Source of the DNA: Xestospongia bergquistia
Lineage: Eukaryota > Porifera > Demospongiae > Haplosclerida > Petrosiidae
Reading direction: 5' to 3'
Assembly: GCA_963965975.1 (NCBI GenBank)
Contig: OZ014423.1
Coordinates: 1,984,001-2,048,000, forward strand
DNA: 64,000 bases
Shown here in pieces: positions 48,001 through 58,578 of the stretch. The position numbers were made by a program, and so were the translations under genes. The first letter of the stretch is position 1; every line of letters begins with the position of its first letter. The notes beneath the pieces are model-generated. The model did not search any database. It saw nothing but the letters and a program-made list of their open reading frames with translations, and had not been told where the DNA came from.

Positions 48001-50110
48001 CTAAACCAACATTGGATGCTATTAAGGAGTTTGCTAAAACAAATCCTACCAACTTGAAAAATGTTCGTATTGTCATTTTTAGCGATAGACTGTATGGTCA
48101 ATATTATGACTATTTTTGTGAGTATTTTGCTGATATTGGGTCATCCACTTCTCAATCTCCATATGGTTTATTCAAACTGCCTCAGCCTCAGAAGAATGGT
48201 GTTTATGCTGTAATAGCCCCACAAACTGTCTTTAGACCTAGTTTTGCAACAATAGTCCCTCCACAAGGTAAACCTAATTTGAAGAAATGCAAGATCATTT
48301 TCAAGATTTATGGACTTGTACAACAGACTTTGACAATTGTTGAGAAAGAACTGAAAGCATTTGTCTATGAAAAGATTATTCATGACATGGTCGACCTTGG
48401 AGAGACTGTAAATGTTCTTACAGAATTGGATTATGTTGAAATGGATGAACTTGGAGAAGAGAATGGTGTTGAAATTAGCATCCAGCCTGAACTAAGTCGA
48501 GTACTTGTGAAAGGAGATGAAAGATCAGTAGAGAGAGTATGCCACAAAATACAGATGAAAGTTGTGACAATGTCTCGTTTAATTAATGACCTCCGTGTCT
48601 ATGAGTGGTCATCACAAGGTGATGATGGCATGCTAAAACTATATAATCCTGAAATTTCCAAACAGCTGGAAGCAACATACCAACATAATCAGCACGTTTT
48701 AGAGTTGATGATTGGTGATGTTATGTGTATTGTTGATTTTAATGCTATGGAGGAACGTGATGTTACTGGAGTGACTAGAGCTATTTCTAGGACCAGGAAA
48801 ATGATCACAGGTATAGTGTGTTTGTTGCTCTTGTTTTGAATGTTTCTTTTTATCTCAGTGTTGTGTTGTGATACTTTGTTGTTTTTCTGTTATCAGATTA
48901 TCCACACGCATGGAATCTTAAAGACATGGGAACTAAGGTTGTTCATTTTGAAAGTATTGATGCAACATCCAACGAATATGCTCTAGCTACTGGTCGTTTT
49001 TTTGAAACTAAGGGAAATTCCAACTATGAAATAGTTAAGTTACAACGAATACAGAATCCATCTGAGTACACCAGATACCAGACTCTCAAGAAGACATGGG
49101 TGATGCTTCATGGTCAAGGTAATGTGACGGAAAAAGATTTATTCCATGGAGCAAAGAAGGAGAGTGTTGACCCAATTTGTTCAATGGGATTTAACAGAGG
49201 ATTTTCAGCTGATGCTAATGGTAAGAAATTTTCAGTGTCTTTGAATGCTAGGATTATTCTGATAATTATGAGACAGCAATAAGCTGCATTTAGTTTGTGT
49301 TTGTGTAGCATTACAATCAATGAATTTCAAAATTTAACCTGGCTCTTCAACATCATGACCAATAGTTGATACATTTTTATATATTCTAACTCTTTGAGTC
49401 TCAAAACTAATGTGCTCTAGTACTATATCACTTTTCTTTTCCTTCTTTTTAGCTGCTCTTTATGGCAAAGGAGTCTACTTTGCTCTGTATGCTTCATTCT
49501 CTCTCAGTGATAAGTTTTCATGTGTTGATTCTGATGGTTATAAACACATTTTAGTGTGTTCTTTACTTGTTTGTAAGTTTACCCAGGGCAATGACAAGAT
49601 GAGGATACCTCCTGCTCTGCCTGATAACCCACAGGTATATATATTATTTTACATTTATATAAAATATACCACCTAGCACTGAGGTTTAAGGTAACATTGA
49701 TGTTGGTGGTAAAGGCAGGTTACAAGAGCACAAACTATACAATATTCCCTTCAATATCTAAAATCTAATCTTTGTTTATCATTAAGCTTAACAATTTTGT
49801 TCCTAAAATATCATGATTTTTTTCATGAGGCTTGGATGTAATATCTTGAGCTGTAAGTCCACCAAATACTTACATAGTTCAGTGAGGAATTAAGCCAACT
49901 TCTTGTGTACATGTAAGAAACATGTGCCAAGGGTCTTATTAAAGCAAATAATCATTAAGGTTATCTTGTACTTACACACTCTGGCCCTATTATTTGTTAC
50001 AGATCACATATGATACTCTGGTTGAAAACGAAACTGCTCCAACTATCTTTGTGGCTATGAAAGATTCACAGGCATATCCTAAATACTGGCTAACTGTGAA
50101 GAAAGTCTGA
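32402..50110 (+). CDS. Gene C: Death domain + RRM/KH + macro + WWE + PARP (PARP14-like mono-ADP-ribosyltransferase)
   Basis: Exon model: 32402-32698, 33001-33037, 33873-34148, 34203-34463, 35141-35419, 36027-36098, 36446-36709, 36769-37029, 37612-37887, 38726-38929, 39206-39481, 39544-39804, 41025-41300, 42207-42287, 42657-42932, 43618-43818, 43963-44175, 44293-44514, 44947-46370, 46733-46966, 47271-48810, 48897-49220, 49453-49634, 50003-50110. The total is 7845 nt, about 2614 residues, ending in TGA. Order: Death (1-99), twelve RRM-like units (112-1344), KH-like (1345-1800), two macro domains (about 1800-2184), KH-like (2238-2338), WWE (2340-2410), PARP catalytic (2411-2614). PARP14-type enzymes attach single ADP-ribose units and act in innate immune and stress signalling; a Death-domain front end is not the vertebrate arrangement. 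Confidence 0.82.
33873..44514 (+). CDS. Gene C RRM-like module array
   Basis: Sixteen exons, all phase 1-1. The four-exon block RRM-1, RRM-2, RRM-3, linker is present three times (33873-36098, 36446-38929, 39206-42287), followed by RRM-3 plus linker (42657-43818), RRM-4 (43963-44175) and RRM-5-like (44293-44514). That gives twelve RRM-like units against seven in gene B, and a different amplified block. Linker exons vary in length: 72, 204, 81 and 201 bp. The 72-bp and 81-bp forms end at earlier GTAAGT donors. Confidence 0.72.
35537..35784. mobile_element. MITE, 244 bp, TA target duplication (Tc1/mariner type)
   Basis: Terminal inverted repeats of about 50 bp start CACTGTAAAAAATGATTGG on the left and, read inward, CACTGTAAAAATTGATTAG on the right. 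The element is flanked by TA on both sides. The duplicated intron of the next-but-one module (about 41395) is the empty site, reading AAATGATATGTTTTTAGC with a single TA. No transposase frame inside, so it is non-autonomous. Confidence 0.88.
38040..38290. repeat. Inverted copy of the gene C module intron
   Basis: The block containing ACACCCAAGTTAGGTTGATG and CTCCACTAAACATTAGTC is the reverse complement of intron sequence in forward orientation at about 35815-35890, 41435-41530 and 43080-43160. Only this copy is flipped, pointing to a local inversion inside the intron after the second RRM-3. Confidence 0.8.
44947..46370 (+). CDS. Gene C KH-like exon
   Basis: A 1424-bp exon, phase 1 in and phase 0 out, homologous to 9723-11410 of gene B. 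It lacks the long proline run, about 57 codons after SCSTAKRK (near 45900), and about 20 codons before the macro domain. The losses are in frame, so the protein continues normally. The remaining segments (NRDLHYSLASGVLKMAG, SVRAATEVINNIL, VKGAKWQIITEQQ) match gene B closely. Confidence 0.68.
46733..48810 (+). CDS. Gene C macro 1, macro 2, KH-like and WWE
   Basis: Exon 46733-46966 and exon 47271-48810. Macro 1 keeps its outline but has changed pocket residues: INFTNP for INSTNP and FPCLGATNLCYP where gene B has IPCLGAGNLGYP. Macro 2 has lost the segment after EVIV that in gene B reads NSTSIDMRHDANN. These changes should weaken ADP-ribose binding. The exon continues with a KH-like unit and a WWE domain (VYEWSSQGDDG, LEATYQ, VDFNAM). 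WWE domains bind iso-ADP-ribose or flank PARP catalytic domains. Confidence 0.75.
48897..50110 (+). CDS. Gene C PARP catalytic domain
   Basis: Three exons: 48897-49220, 49453-49634, 50003-50110. NAD-binding histidine in LFHGAKKESV, followed by the GF.R motif (MGFNRGFSADANG), and catalytic-site tyrosine in YGKGVYFALYASFS. The end reads FVAMKDSQAYPKYWLTV. At the third position of the PARP triad hydrophobic residues (W-L) stand where poly-ADP-ribosylating enzymes have Glu, which predicts mono-ADP-ribosylation. The domain spans about 200 residues, the usual size, with no frameshift or stop. Overall closest to the PARP14/PARP15 type. Confidence 0.85.
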
Positions 50111-50889
50111 AACTAGAACTGCAAATGAATTTATTTTAAATGTAATTTGTAAAAGTATTCTTTTTAAGTTTTTAATAATGTTACTTTATGTATGTAGTAC
50201 TTTTGATAACTAGTGGTTTACTGATTCTTTCTGAAAATATACTCATATCTCTAACCTTAATAACATTATATACTCTCTAGTATACTCTTTGGACACAGCC
50301 AGTAAACAAGGCTGAAGCTTCAATTTCATGCAAATGAAACTTTGCAATTACAAACACTGTGTTAAAGTTAATCATCTATATGTAGCAGAAGTATGTAAAT
50401 TCCTATATCAGAAGCTTGACAGAGTGTTAATGAAAATAATAGGTTGTTGTGTGCATCAGTAGTATATATATGTAGGAAAATTAATTTTATTGTAACAAGA
50501 TGAAAGGTTTAATTTCACAACACATTGTTCATGAAGGTATTGTTATGACAATAGGATGATGTTACTCCTCAAATAGTATTTCAAAATAAAAGATACAAAA
50601 TAAGCTTACAAACATACCTTTGGACAAAGTAGCATAACTTTAGCTATAAATGACCATTAAAATTGCCACTTTATTTAACCTTTTAACTTAATTACTTATT
50701 TAATGACTATCAAAGCGGTAATATTTACATCTAACTTTACTGGAACAAATCCAGGTAAATACATTAAGCCAATAATATATGAATTTTAGCGTTAAAATCC
50801 TTAGCTATGTATTTTACCTATGATAATTAAGATTACAAGGTGAAGGAATTACCTGTAATAGCTCCTGAGTTGGAAATGCTGATCCAAGA
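50111..50889. other. Intergenic C-E
   Basis: 3' flank of gene C. A polyadenylation-like AATAAA is present at about 50586-50591 (AAAATAAAAGATAC). No other gene evidence on either strand. Confidence 0.5.
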
Positions 50890-51005
50890 TGATGTGTTAT
50901 TTAGTGACTAGAGTGTGACGTCCACGTGTACATTATACGGAAAGGGGAGGATCAAGCCATTGACAATGAATCTATTTTAAAATTATTAGCTAGCTAAAAA
51001 TTTTG
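50890..51005 (+). pseudogene. Relic of an ankyrin last exon upstream of gene E
   Basis: Shares GACTAGAGTGTGA..., a changed acceptor (ATTATACGG for ATTATACAG), and AGGATCAAGCCATTGACAATGA with the last exon of gene A, then ends near TTAGCTAGCTAA. The lost AG and missing exon start make it non-functional. It occupies the same place relative to gene E as gene A does to gene B. Confidence 0.7.
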
Positions 51006-51045
51006 AATTAAGTTATAACTTGAAAGGGGAGTGGTGTGATTTACA

Positions 51046-54000
51046 ATGGCTGTAGAAAGTACACTCCCACGGACCATGTCCTTGGATTATCTGTTAGATC
51101 AAGCTCCACTGCTACTAGAAGTGTGTAACCATGCTAAAATTACTGATTGGCATACCTTGGGAATACAGTTACAATTGGATAGTGTGGACTTAGATAACAT
51201 TAGAAGTGATCCTACTATGACTAACAAGTTATCCAGTATGTACAACTTGTGGCTTAACAAGAAAGCTGACATTGCAAGTAGAAAACAATTATTAACTGCT
51301 TTAAGAAGTGAACTTGTTGGACAAAATAGAATTGCTAATGACTATGAACAGTTTTTGAGGAGAATGGTTAGTAGTGTGATTATAGCAGATTGGGAGTTAT
51401 AATAGATAGTGTGTAATGTAGAGCTATTCAGAGTAATTTATAACTTGTATCGTTTCAGGCAGCAGAGAGAGAAAAAGCTCAACTTGCCACAAATGAGTCT
51501 ACAAGAGTTGATAGTGAAACTGAAAGTGTATATAGTCCAAATACTGGTAAATAAGATTCATTCAACTACTTACAAAATTCAGTAATGTGAAAAACTATAC
51601 ATGTAGTTATAAAGATGATAATGATTAAAACAAATTTCTATTCTTTTTCTTTAATTTAAGGCTCTAGTCTCTCTGAAATAAGTCTAGGTAATAGATCTAT
51701 CCATTGTTTGAATTAATTTACATAATTTTAGCTGTAGATTTAGAAATGATATGTGAAGAGATTAAATATGTACAGGAATTAGCAGAAATCGCTTACAAAT
51801 TGAGAGATGATAGTTTTCCAACACTTTATATAGCAGTACGACGATCATTAGAAACTCACAATGTCAATCTACGTGATGCTAAAGACCTCATATGTTTGGC
51901 TTTATCTCAAAGCCACTTTTCGTCTGAAGAGATGGAAATGTATACAGCTAAACTTGAAAGAGTTAATGATATGAAAGACTTACTAGCTTTTCTACTCAAC
52001 CATCATTTCATCAGCTACATCAATTATGCTCTCTTGAGAAAAATTTCTAGACTAGTTGATGACTCCAATATTAGCAATCAATTTGAACAATATGAACAGA
52101 AATGTACAGCATTATTCAAGAAAGCTTCTATCAAAGATATTATGGAGATGTTTCGTCAATATCCAGACCTCAAACCATTAACAGCTATTGGATTACCACA
52201 TATTGTCTTACAACTTAAAAAGTATTGGCATTTGAAACCTGTTCATACCTGGAATACTACTGTTGTGAAGTTCCCTTGGTCTGACTCTTGTTTACTTCAT
52301 AACATAAAGAAGAATTGTGTTCTCATAACATATGCTATACTTCCTTCTGCTCTACCTGCTGTTCTCAAAGATCTCAGAGATCCAGCTGTACTAAAGGAAC
52401 TAGAGGATATTGGAGTGACTGTTGTACAGTTACCCGATGTATTAATAGAAGAAACAGAGGCCATAGGTATTTTAATGTAACAACATCTCATGTTATGATT
52501 ATATCATTTAGTTTCAACAAATGAAAGTCATCTTGAAATAGAGATAATGGTATAAAATTATTAAACAACACTATTAACTAATAGTATGATTTATTTTAGA
52601 CAAAGAAATTATATGGTGCTGTTGTTAATGGAGATATTGTTCAAATAATTCAGCTGGTTAAAGATGGAGCTAACATCAATGCCAAATTTCAACCTGGATC
52701 ATGCACATTGGTATAAGACCTTTATCTAATTATAAGACTATTATAATCTTTATGTAGGGTAATGGTGAGTCTCTACTTCATTTAGCAGTTGATGGAGGAA
52801 GACATAACATTGTTTGTGCTCTCATAGAATTGGATATTGATATTAACATTATTGATGAAGTATGTAAACTTACTAGGATGATACTATAATTTATAAATAG
52901 GATGGAAAAACAGCTTTGTTCTGTGCAGTTCAACTTGAATATAATGACATTGTTGAGACTTTGTTAAATCATGGAGCAAAAATGAATGAAGTAACACGAT
53001 TTTATCTGTTATTGGTGGCTTATTGTCACACTATAGGATGGTGACAGTCCTTTACATTGTTTTGCGAAAGAAGGAAATATCTTACCAGTCGAGGATCTTA
53101 TGAGAAAAGGGGCAGATGGCAATATTACTAACAAGGTAATTAAGGTATTCACACTAGCCACATCAGCATAACCAAATTGTAGACATTCCATCATCTTTCC
53201 AATATCTATAAAAATATGAAATATGATTTTAAAAAAAGAAAGAATGCAATTGAATGTCACTTTCAGAAAAAATGTCATATTATAGTCTACATTTGCAATG
53301 TACAAATAATGCCAGACTAAAACCCAATCAATTTATATATTACAAGATAAAATTATTAAGTATGTCAGTACATAAATAAAGTATTAACTTATTTTTATGT
53401 TGTATTGATACTTATGGCAAACACTGAGTACTAGTGTTGATGGAATATAGAGTGTAACTTTTGATTGTCTGCATTGACATCTCTCCATTAAGAAAAAGTG
53501 ATGATATTATAATATTATTATTTACATATTCAACAATCATCATTGTGCCCCTTAAAGGCTAGGAGTTATATCAATATATAAACAATGAAATAGTAAAACC
53601 CAAAATTCATGTTGTTTGCTATTGTATTCTAAGAAATGTCCATTTTCTATAAAAGGATTGTAGTAACAATATCTAGTGTTACTATTTGATCTTTTATACC
53701 TGGTACAATTCTTTTAATTTAAATTATAATTAAGAGCTACTGTAATATATTATATACAATAATTAGTTATCATGGATGGTTGTATGGACAGTTTTGGTAG
53801 TAAAAATTTCATGAGATAATTATGTATAGCTGACAGTTAATACTTTTGGTTTTCCATTTTATCAGAATATAGCTGTAGACCACATGTTTGCTAGACTCTG
53901 TAAAATTGAGATACAACTTACAATCACTACACTATTTTAGATTCTCTTTTACCTTGAAAAACTAAATTAATATTAAAAGACAATGTGGAATATAATATAT

Positions 54001-56757
54001 GGTAGTAAGTATATTACTACTTAATTAGCAATCTAGTCTTGATTTGATGCAAATTGGTTATCAACAGCAACAATCATTTAGCTAAGTAGAACTATTATTG
54101 TAGTTACTTAAATTATATAGGATGGAAAGACTCCACTTCATCATGCTGCTATGAATGGTCATGTTGCTATTGTTAAACTTCTATTAAATTACACAGCTAG
54201 GAGTCATGATAATATGGTAAGTTATAATTTTATAATATTTAGATAACTCCAATGTTAGAGTGACACCACAGAACTATTAGCACACAAAGCTAATTTGAAT
54301 GCTGTTGACAAGGTAATGATACATTACAATGAAGTTACAGTATATCGTTGTCTATAGGATGGAAAGACTCCACTTCATTATGCTGCTATGAATGGTCATG
54401 TTGCTATTGTTGAACTTCTGTTAAATTACACAGCTAAGAGTGATGATAATATGGTAAGTTATAATTTTATAATATTTAGTTAATTCCAATGTTAGAGTGA
54501 CACCACAGAACTATTAGCACACAAAGCTAATTTGAATGCTGTTGACAAGGTAATGATACATTACAATGAAGTTACAGTATATCGTTGTCTATAGGATGGA
54601 AAGACTCCACTTCATTATGCTGCTATGAATGGTCATGTTGCTATTGTTGAACTTCTGTTAAATTACACAGCTAAGAGTGATGATAATATGGTAAGTTATA
54701 ATTTTATAATATTTAGTTAATTCCAATGTTAGAGTGACACCACAGAACTATTAGCACACAAAGCTAATTTGAATGCTGTTGATAAGGTAATAGTATATTA
54801 ATAGTGAAGTCACATATATCATTGTCTATAGAATGGAAAGACTTTACTTCATTATGCTACTGAGAGAGGACATTTCAAAATATGTCAACTAGTCATTGAT
54901 CATGGAGCCAATGTGGATGTTGTTGATAAAGTTAGAAACAGTATGAATTAATAGTATATATAAAATGTAGAAGCTTTTTTATTGACAATAGAAAATTAGG
55001 CAAATATTTTTTAATAGATGGCAAGTGATGATTCTGGCCTTATCTTTACAAATATTTTTAACTATTCACTATGTATTTTTCAAAATTTACCAAATTACTG
55101 AATTAAAACCTGTTAATATTACCAGTTTTATTATATCATATTTAGATTAATCTCACTCCTCTTCATTATGCTGCTTGGAATGGCTATGAAGATATAGCTA
55201 AACTTCTGTTGAGTTATAAAGACAACATTGTGGTAAGTATTTAAATAATTATAACTCAACTTATTATAGATAATTCCAATATTAGGATGCTATCACTGAA
55301 CCATTAGTAAATAGAGCTAATGTCAATGCTGTTGATAAGGTAATAACACATTAATAATAATTCATAATATTACATTTATCTATAGTTTGGGATGACTCCA
55401 CTTCATTATGCTATTGAGAGAGAACATGTCAAACTATGTCAACTACTAATAGATCATGGAGCTAATGTGGAGACTATTGATAAAGTAGGACCTGTGAAAA
55501 GTATTAATCATAAAAAATGTGACATTTAGAATAATTGGACTCCACTTCATTATGCTGCTGGATGTAATTATGGATTACCTTATAATGAAGATAATATGGT
55601 CAGTAGTTTTTAAATTATAACCATGATGATAATTCCAATATTAGAGTACTATCACTGAACTATTAGTACACAGAGCTAATGTCAATGCTGTTGATGAGGT
55701 AATAACACATTAATAATAATATCATAATATTATATTTATCTATAGGATGGAATGACTCCACTTTATTATGCTACTGTGAGAGGTCATGTCAAAGTATGTC
55801 AACTACTAATAGATCATGGAGCTAATGTGGACACTATTGATAAAGTAGGACCTGTGAAAAGTATTAATCATAAAAAAATGTGACATTTAGAATAATCGGA
55901 CTCCACTTCATTATGCTGCTGGATGTAAGTATGAGTTACCTTATAATGAAGATAATATGGTTAGTAGTTTTTAAATTATAACAGTGATGATAATTCCAAT
56001 ATTAGGATGCTATCACTGAACTATTAGTACACAGAGCTAATGTCAATGCTGTTGATAAGGTAATAACACATTAATAATAATATCACAATATTATATTTGT
56101 CTATAGGATGGAATGACTCCACTTCATTATGCTACTATGAGAGAACATGTCAAAATATGTCAACTACTAATAGATCATGGAGCTAATGTGGATGTTGCTG
56201 ATAAAGTTAGAAACTATACAACTCATGATCACAACTGTTATATTGTATCACATTTAGTTTAATCGGACTCCACTTCATTATGTTGCTGGTGGTAGTGACC
56301 ATGATCATGCTGCTTGGAGTGATCATCCTTCACTTTATGATCCCTTTGTTAGGCTACCACCACTGTTTTTTTATGAAGCTGATAAGAATGATAATATCAT
56401 GGTACATAGTGTTATGGTATAACTGATAATGTTTCTAATATTAGAGTGCTATCACTGAACTATTAGTACACAGAGCTAATGTGAATGCTGTTGATGAGGT
56501 AATGTTAGTTATAATGACTTTACAATATTATATTATTTCTAGACTGGAAAGACTCCACTTCATTATGCTATTAAGAAGAGTCTAATAAAAGTTTGTAAAG
56601 TATTATTACATTATGGTGCGGATGTCAACATTAAAGACAAGGTAGCTAGTATCAATTATGTAGTTGTATATTTTTGTAATTTTAGTATCAACAAACACCA
56701 TTGAGTCTAGCTGGTGAAGACATTAAGGCAGAATTATTAAAGTACATTGCATTGTAA
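51046..56757 (+). CDS. Gene E: Death domain + helical module + ankyrin repeats
   Basis: Exon model: 51046-51366, 51459-51546, 51661-51687, 51732-52466, 52512-52549, 52600-52710, 52758-52859, 52901-52990, 53037-53135, 54121-54216, 54259-54312, 54358-54453, 54496-54549, 54595-54690, 54733-54786, 54832-54930, 55146-55232, 55286-55339, 55386-55484, 55530-55598, 55645-55698, 55746-55844, 55891-55959, 56006-56059, 56107-56205, 56258-56401, 56445-56498, 56543-56641, 56686-56757. The total is 3213 nt, 1070 residues, ending in TAA. Death domain 1-107, helical module about 146-390, ankyrin repeats from about 404 to the end. Exon 3 is a 27-bp microexon. The Death domain is clearly diverged from B, C and D (MSLDYLLDQAPLLLEVC), but the helical module is very close to D. 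Role: probable scaffold or sensor; no catalytic domain. Confidence 0.8.
51732..52549 (+). CDS. Gene E helical module
   Basis: Exons 51732-52466 and 52512-52549 encode the same roughly 230-residue module as 24582-25421 in gene D, nearly identical over long nucleotide runs (for example LRDAKDLICLALSQ, LLAFLLNHHFISYINYALL). Gene E carries IEETEAIG at the end instead of DGG. The degree of match is far higher than between the Death domains of the same two genes. Confidence 0.65.
54121..54831 (+). repeat. Gene E 237-bp tandem unit: ankyrin exon plus half-repeat exon
   Basis: Exons 54121, 54358 and 54595 (96 bp) and the companion 54-bp exons at 54259, 54496 and 54733 repeat with an exact period of 237 bp, introns included. 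Each unit encodes DGKTPLHYAAMNGHVAIVELL, then an 18-residue half repeat TELLAHKANLNAVDK, so the protein period is 50 residues instead of 33. Confidence 0.9.
55286..56257 (+). repeat. Gene E about 361-bp tandem unit of three exons
   Basis: Exon trios of 54, 99 and 69 bp repeat with 359-361 bp spacing: 55286/55386/55530, 55645/55746/55891, then 56006/56107/56258 where the last member is expanded to 144 bp. The 69-bp exon (TPLHYAAGC...EDNM) is a shortened ankyrin repeat. Confidence 0.88.
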
Positions 56758-56761
56758 TAAA
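56756..56761 (+). terminator. Possible poly(A) signal of gene E overlapping its stop codon
   Basis: AATAAA begins on the second base of the TAA stop. Only 135 bp separate this stop from the stop of the convergent gene, so a very short 3' UTR would be needed to avoid overlap. Confidence 0.4.
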
Positions 56762-56809
56762 TACCTTTTTGCTGTGTTGAGGAAATCCCAAACAAAAGTG
56801 TTTTTAAAG

Positions 56810-56815
56810 TTTATT
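56810..56815 (-). terminator. Possible poly(A) signal of the DNAJC28-type gene
   Basis: AATAAA on the minus strand (TTTATT on plus), 78-83 bases after the stop codon at 56893. Confidence 0.5.
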
Positions 56816-56892
56816 TTAATTTGTAATGAATACACATTGTGTATTTTCTCTCTTTAATATACCATTATGAATTTGTATTAAAAGACACTAGT

Positions 56893-58394
56893 TTACTTTT
56901 TAAACAATAATTCTCTTATAGTAATTACTAATGTTTTAATTCTAATATGTAGAGATGTAAACCAGTCATCTTGTAATGGTGTTAGTTCATTCCTCTCACT
57001 ATTTGTAGGACTTGTAGGATAAGAAGTATATTCTTGTAAGACTTTCTTGAGAAGTATTTCTACTCTAACATGAGCTCTTTGTCTTGACAATGCAGGTACT
57101 AACAAGTTGAATTTATCAATTTTAGTATTAACTGTTTTGACATCAGGGAGACAGTATTTTTCAACAAAACTTTCCCATTTACTGTTATCATCTCTAGATA
57201 GTGGCTTAGGTCCTAAACTAAACCATTTACTAGCAAACTTGTCCTTTAATTTCTTAAGATCTGAGCGAATCTCTTTATCCAGTGTTATCCACTCTGGAGT
57301 GAGACCAGAATTGATAAGAACTTGATTTAATTTCTGTGATGTATTGTCTAGAGCTACATTGACTGTTGGTATCTTTATTGGTCTACCCTGACCTTGTAGA
57401 TTCTCAAATTCACCTTTTGACATACTCTCTCTTATCAGATCATCAGCTAAACGTTCTAATGTCTGTGTAATACGTGGAGCATGTTTTGGTCGTTTACCAG
57501 TATATTGTTCAACTGCTTTTTCATCTGTGTTTTTAAGACTTTTCTGTAGCTGTCTCTCAAAAACATTATCTATGGCTCGATCAAGTCTCAATTGACGATG
57601 AGTCTTCTCTCTCTGTGAATACGTACCAGGACCCACATCAAAATTGAGGTATTGACGATGAGCTACTTGTCTAGTTTTTAGTAGATCAAGACCATCATCT
57701 AGTTCTTTCATTTCTTCTTCAAGGATGGCCAGAAATTGTTGAGTTTGTTGGGCATTTCGAGCATACATCATACACTTCTTGTAGGCATCCCTGACCTGTA
57801 AAATGGAATGGAAAGTTAACAATTATAATCTGGCAAGCAGACCTTTCTCTGTTTTATGTTAGGACAGTATATCCTGTCTCAATGTAAAGCAGAGAATGGT
57901 CTGTTTGCCGACTAGACAATTTTATAATATGTATACTTTGTGACCTATGAACTGCTAAAATCAGTGTTTTAATAACAAATCATAAAATATGCAGTAAATT
58001 TATAACTACACAATATTTTCAACATTACATTTAACTTTGTTAGTTAAAAGTGTACCTCAGTAAATTTCTCTGTGCTTGCTTCAGATGTTTGAGCATCAGG
58101 ATGATAGCGTCTTGCTAATCTGATGTATGCATCCTTTATATCTTGTACAGTACTATCAACTTGTAAGTCTAATCTCTGAAAGTATACCTTAATATGATCA
58201 CTGGATAAGATCCAATGTCTATTGTGAAAATGGCTAGCAGCAGAAAGAGTAGTGAATTGTTTTATGTCGAGGTTACTGATGTCCAATATGTGATTTCTTC
58301 TTTTAATGATATTTTCTTCTCTTATTGGAAAAGTTGTTCTCCCTAATAGTCCAACAGAAGAGCTCAGTAAAATCCACCACTTAGGAACCATCAT
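56893..58394 (-). CDS. DNAJC28: DNAJC28-type J-domain protein
   Basis: Two exons, 58394-58056 and 57795-56893, joined in phase 0 give 413 residues. The J domain is split by the intron: helix II with the invariant HPD motif (LARRYHPDAQTSEAS) ends exon 1, and after the join the sequence reads FTEVRDAYKKCMMYARN as helix III/IV. The C-terminal half has the DUF1992 signature of DNAJC28 (LADDLIRESMSKGEFENLQG and GRPIK, then LDNTSQKLNQVLINSGLTPEW). The N-terminus (MMVPKWWILLSSSVG) is basic and hydrophobic before the J domain, suggesting mitochondrial targeting. J proteins stimulate Hsp70 ATPase; the specific client is unknown. Convergent with gene E, so unrelated to the Death-domain array. Confidence 0.92.
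57832..57908. ncRNA. Long intronic hairpin in DNAJC28-type gene (possible pre-miRNA or foldback element)
   Basis: Arms GGCAAGCAGACCTTTCTCTG at 57832-57851 and the inverse of GGCAAACAGACCATTCTCTG ending at 57908 continue for about 36 bp each, with a roughly 5-nt loop (TATAT). Most mismatches are transitions that keep G-U pairing. Size and placement fit a microRNA precursor, but a foldback transposon scar is equally possible. Confidence 0.45.
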
Positions 58395-58578
58395 GGATCG
58401 AGTGGGCGTATAGTAGTGTCAGCTGCCACACCCATCGCCACAATTTTAATATTCATTGTTAATTTTATTAATATACAAACCATTTAAAAAAGAATTTTTG
58501 TGACTATAGGAAATCTTCACGCACAGAAACATTGATAAATATATAACAAAATATTCAAATTTACAGTATCAGTAAAGA

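Noticed and set aside
48897..56757. Genes C and E as one transcript
   Set aside because: C ends with a complete PARP domain and stop codon at 50110, an AATAAA follows near 50586, and E has its own start with a Death domain.
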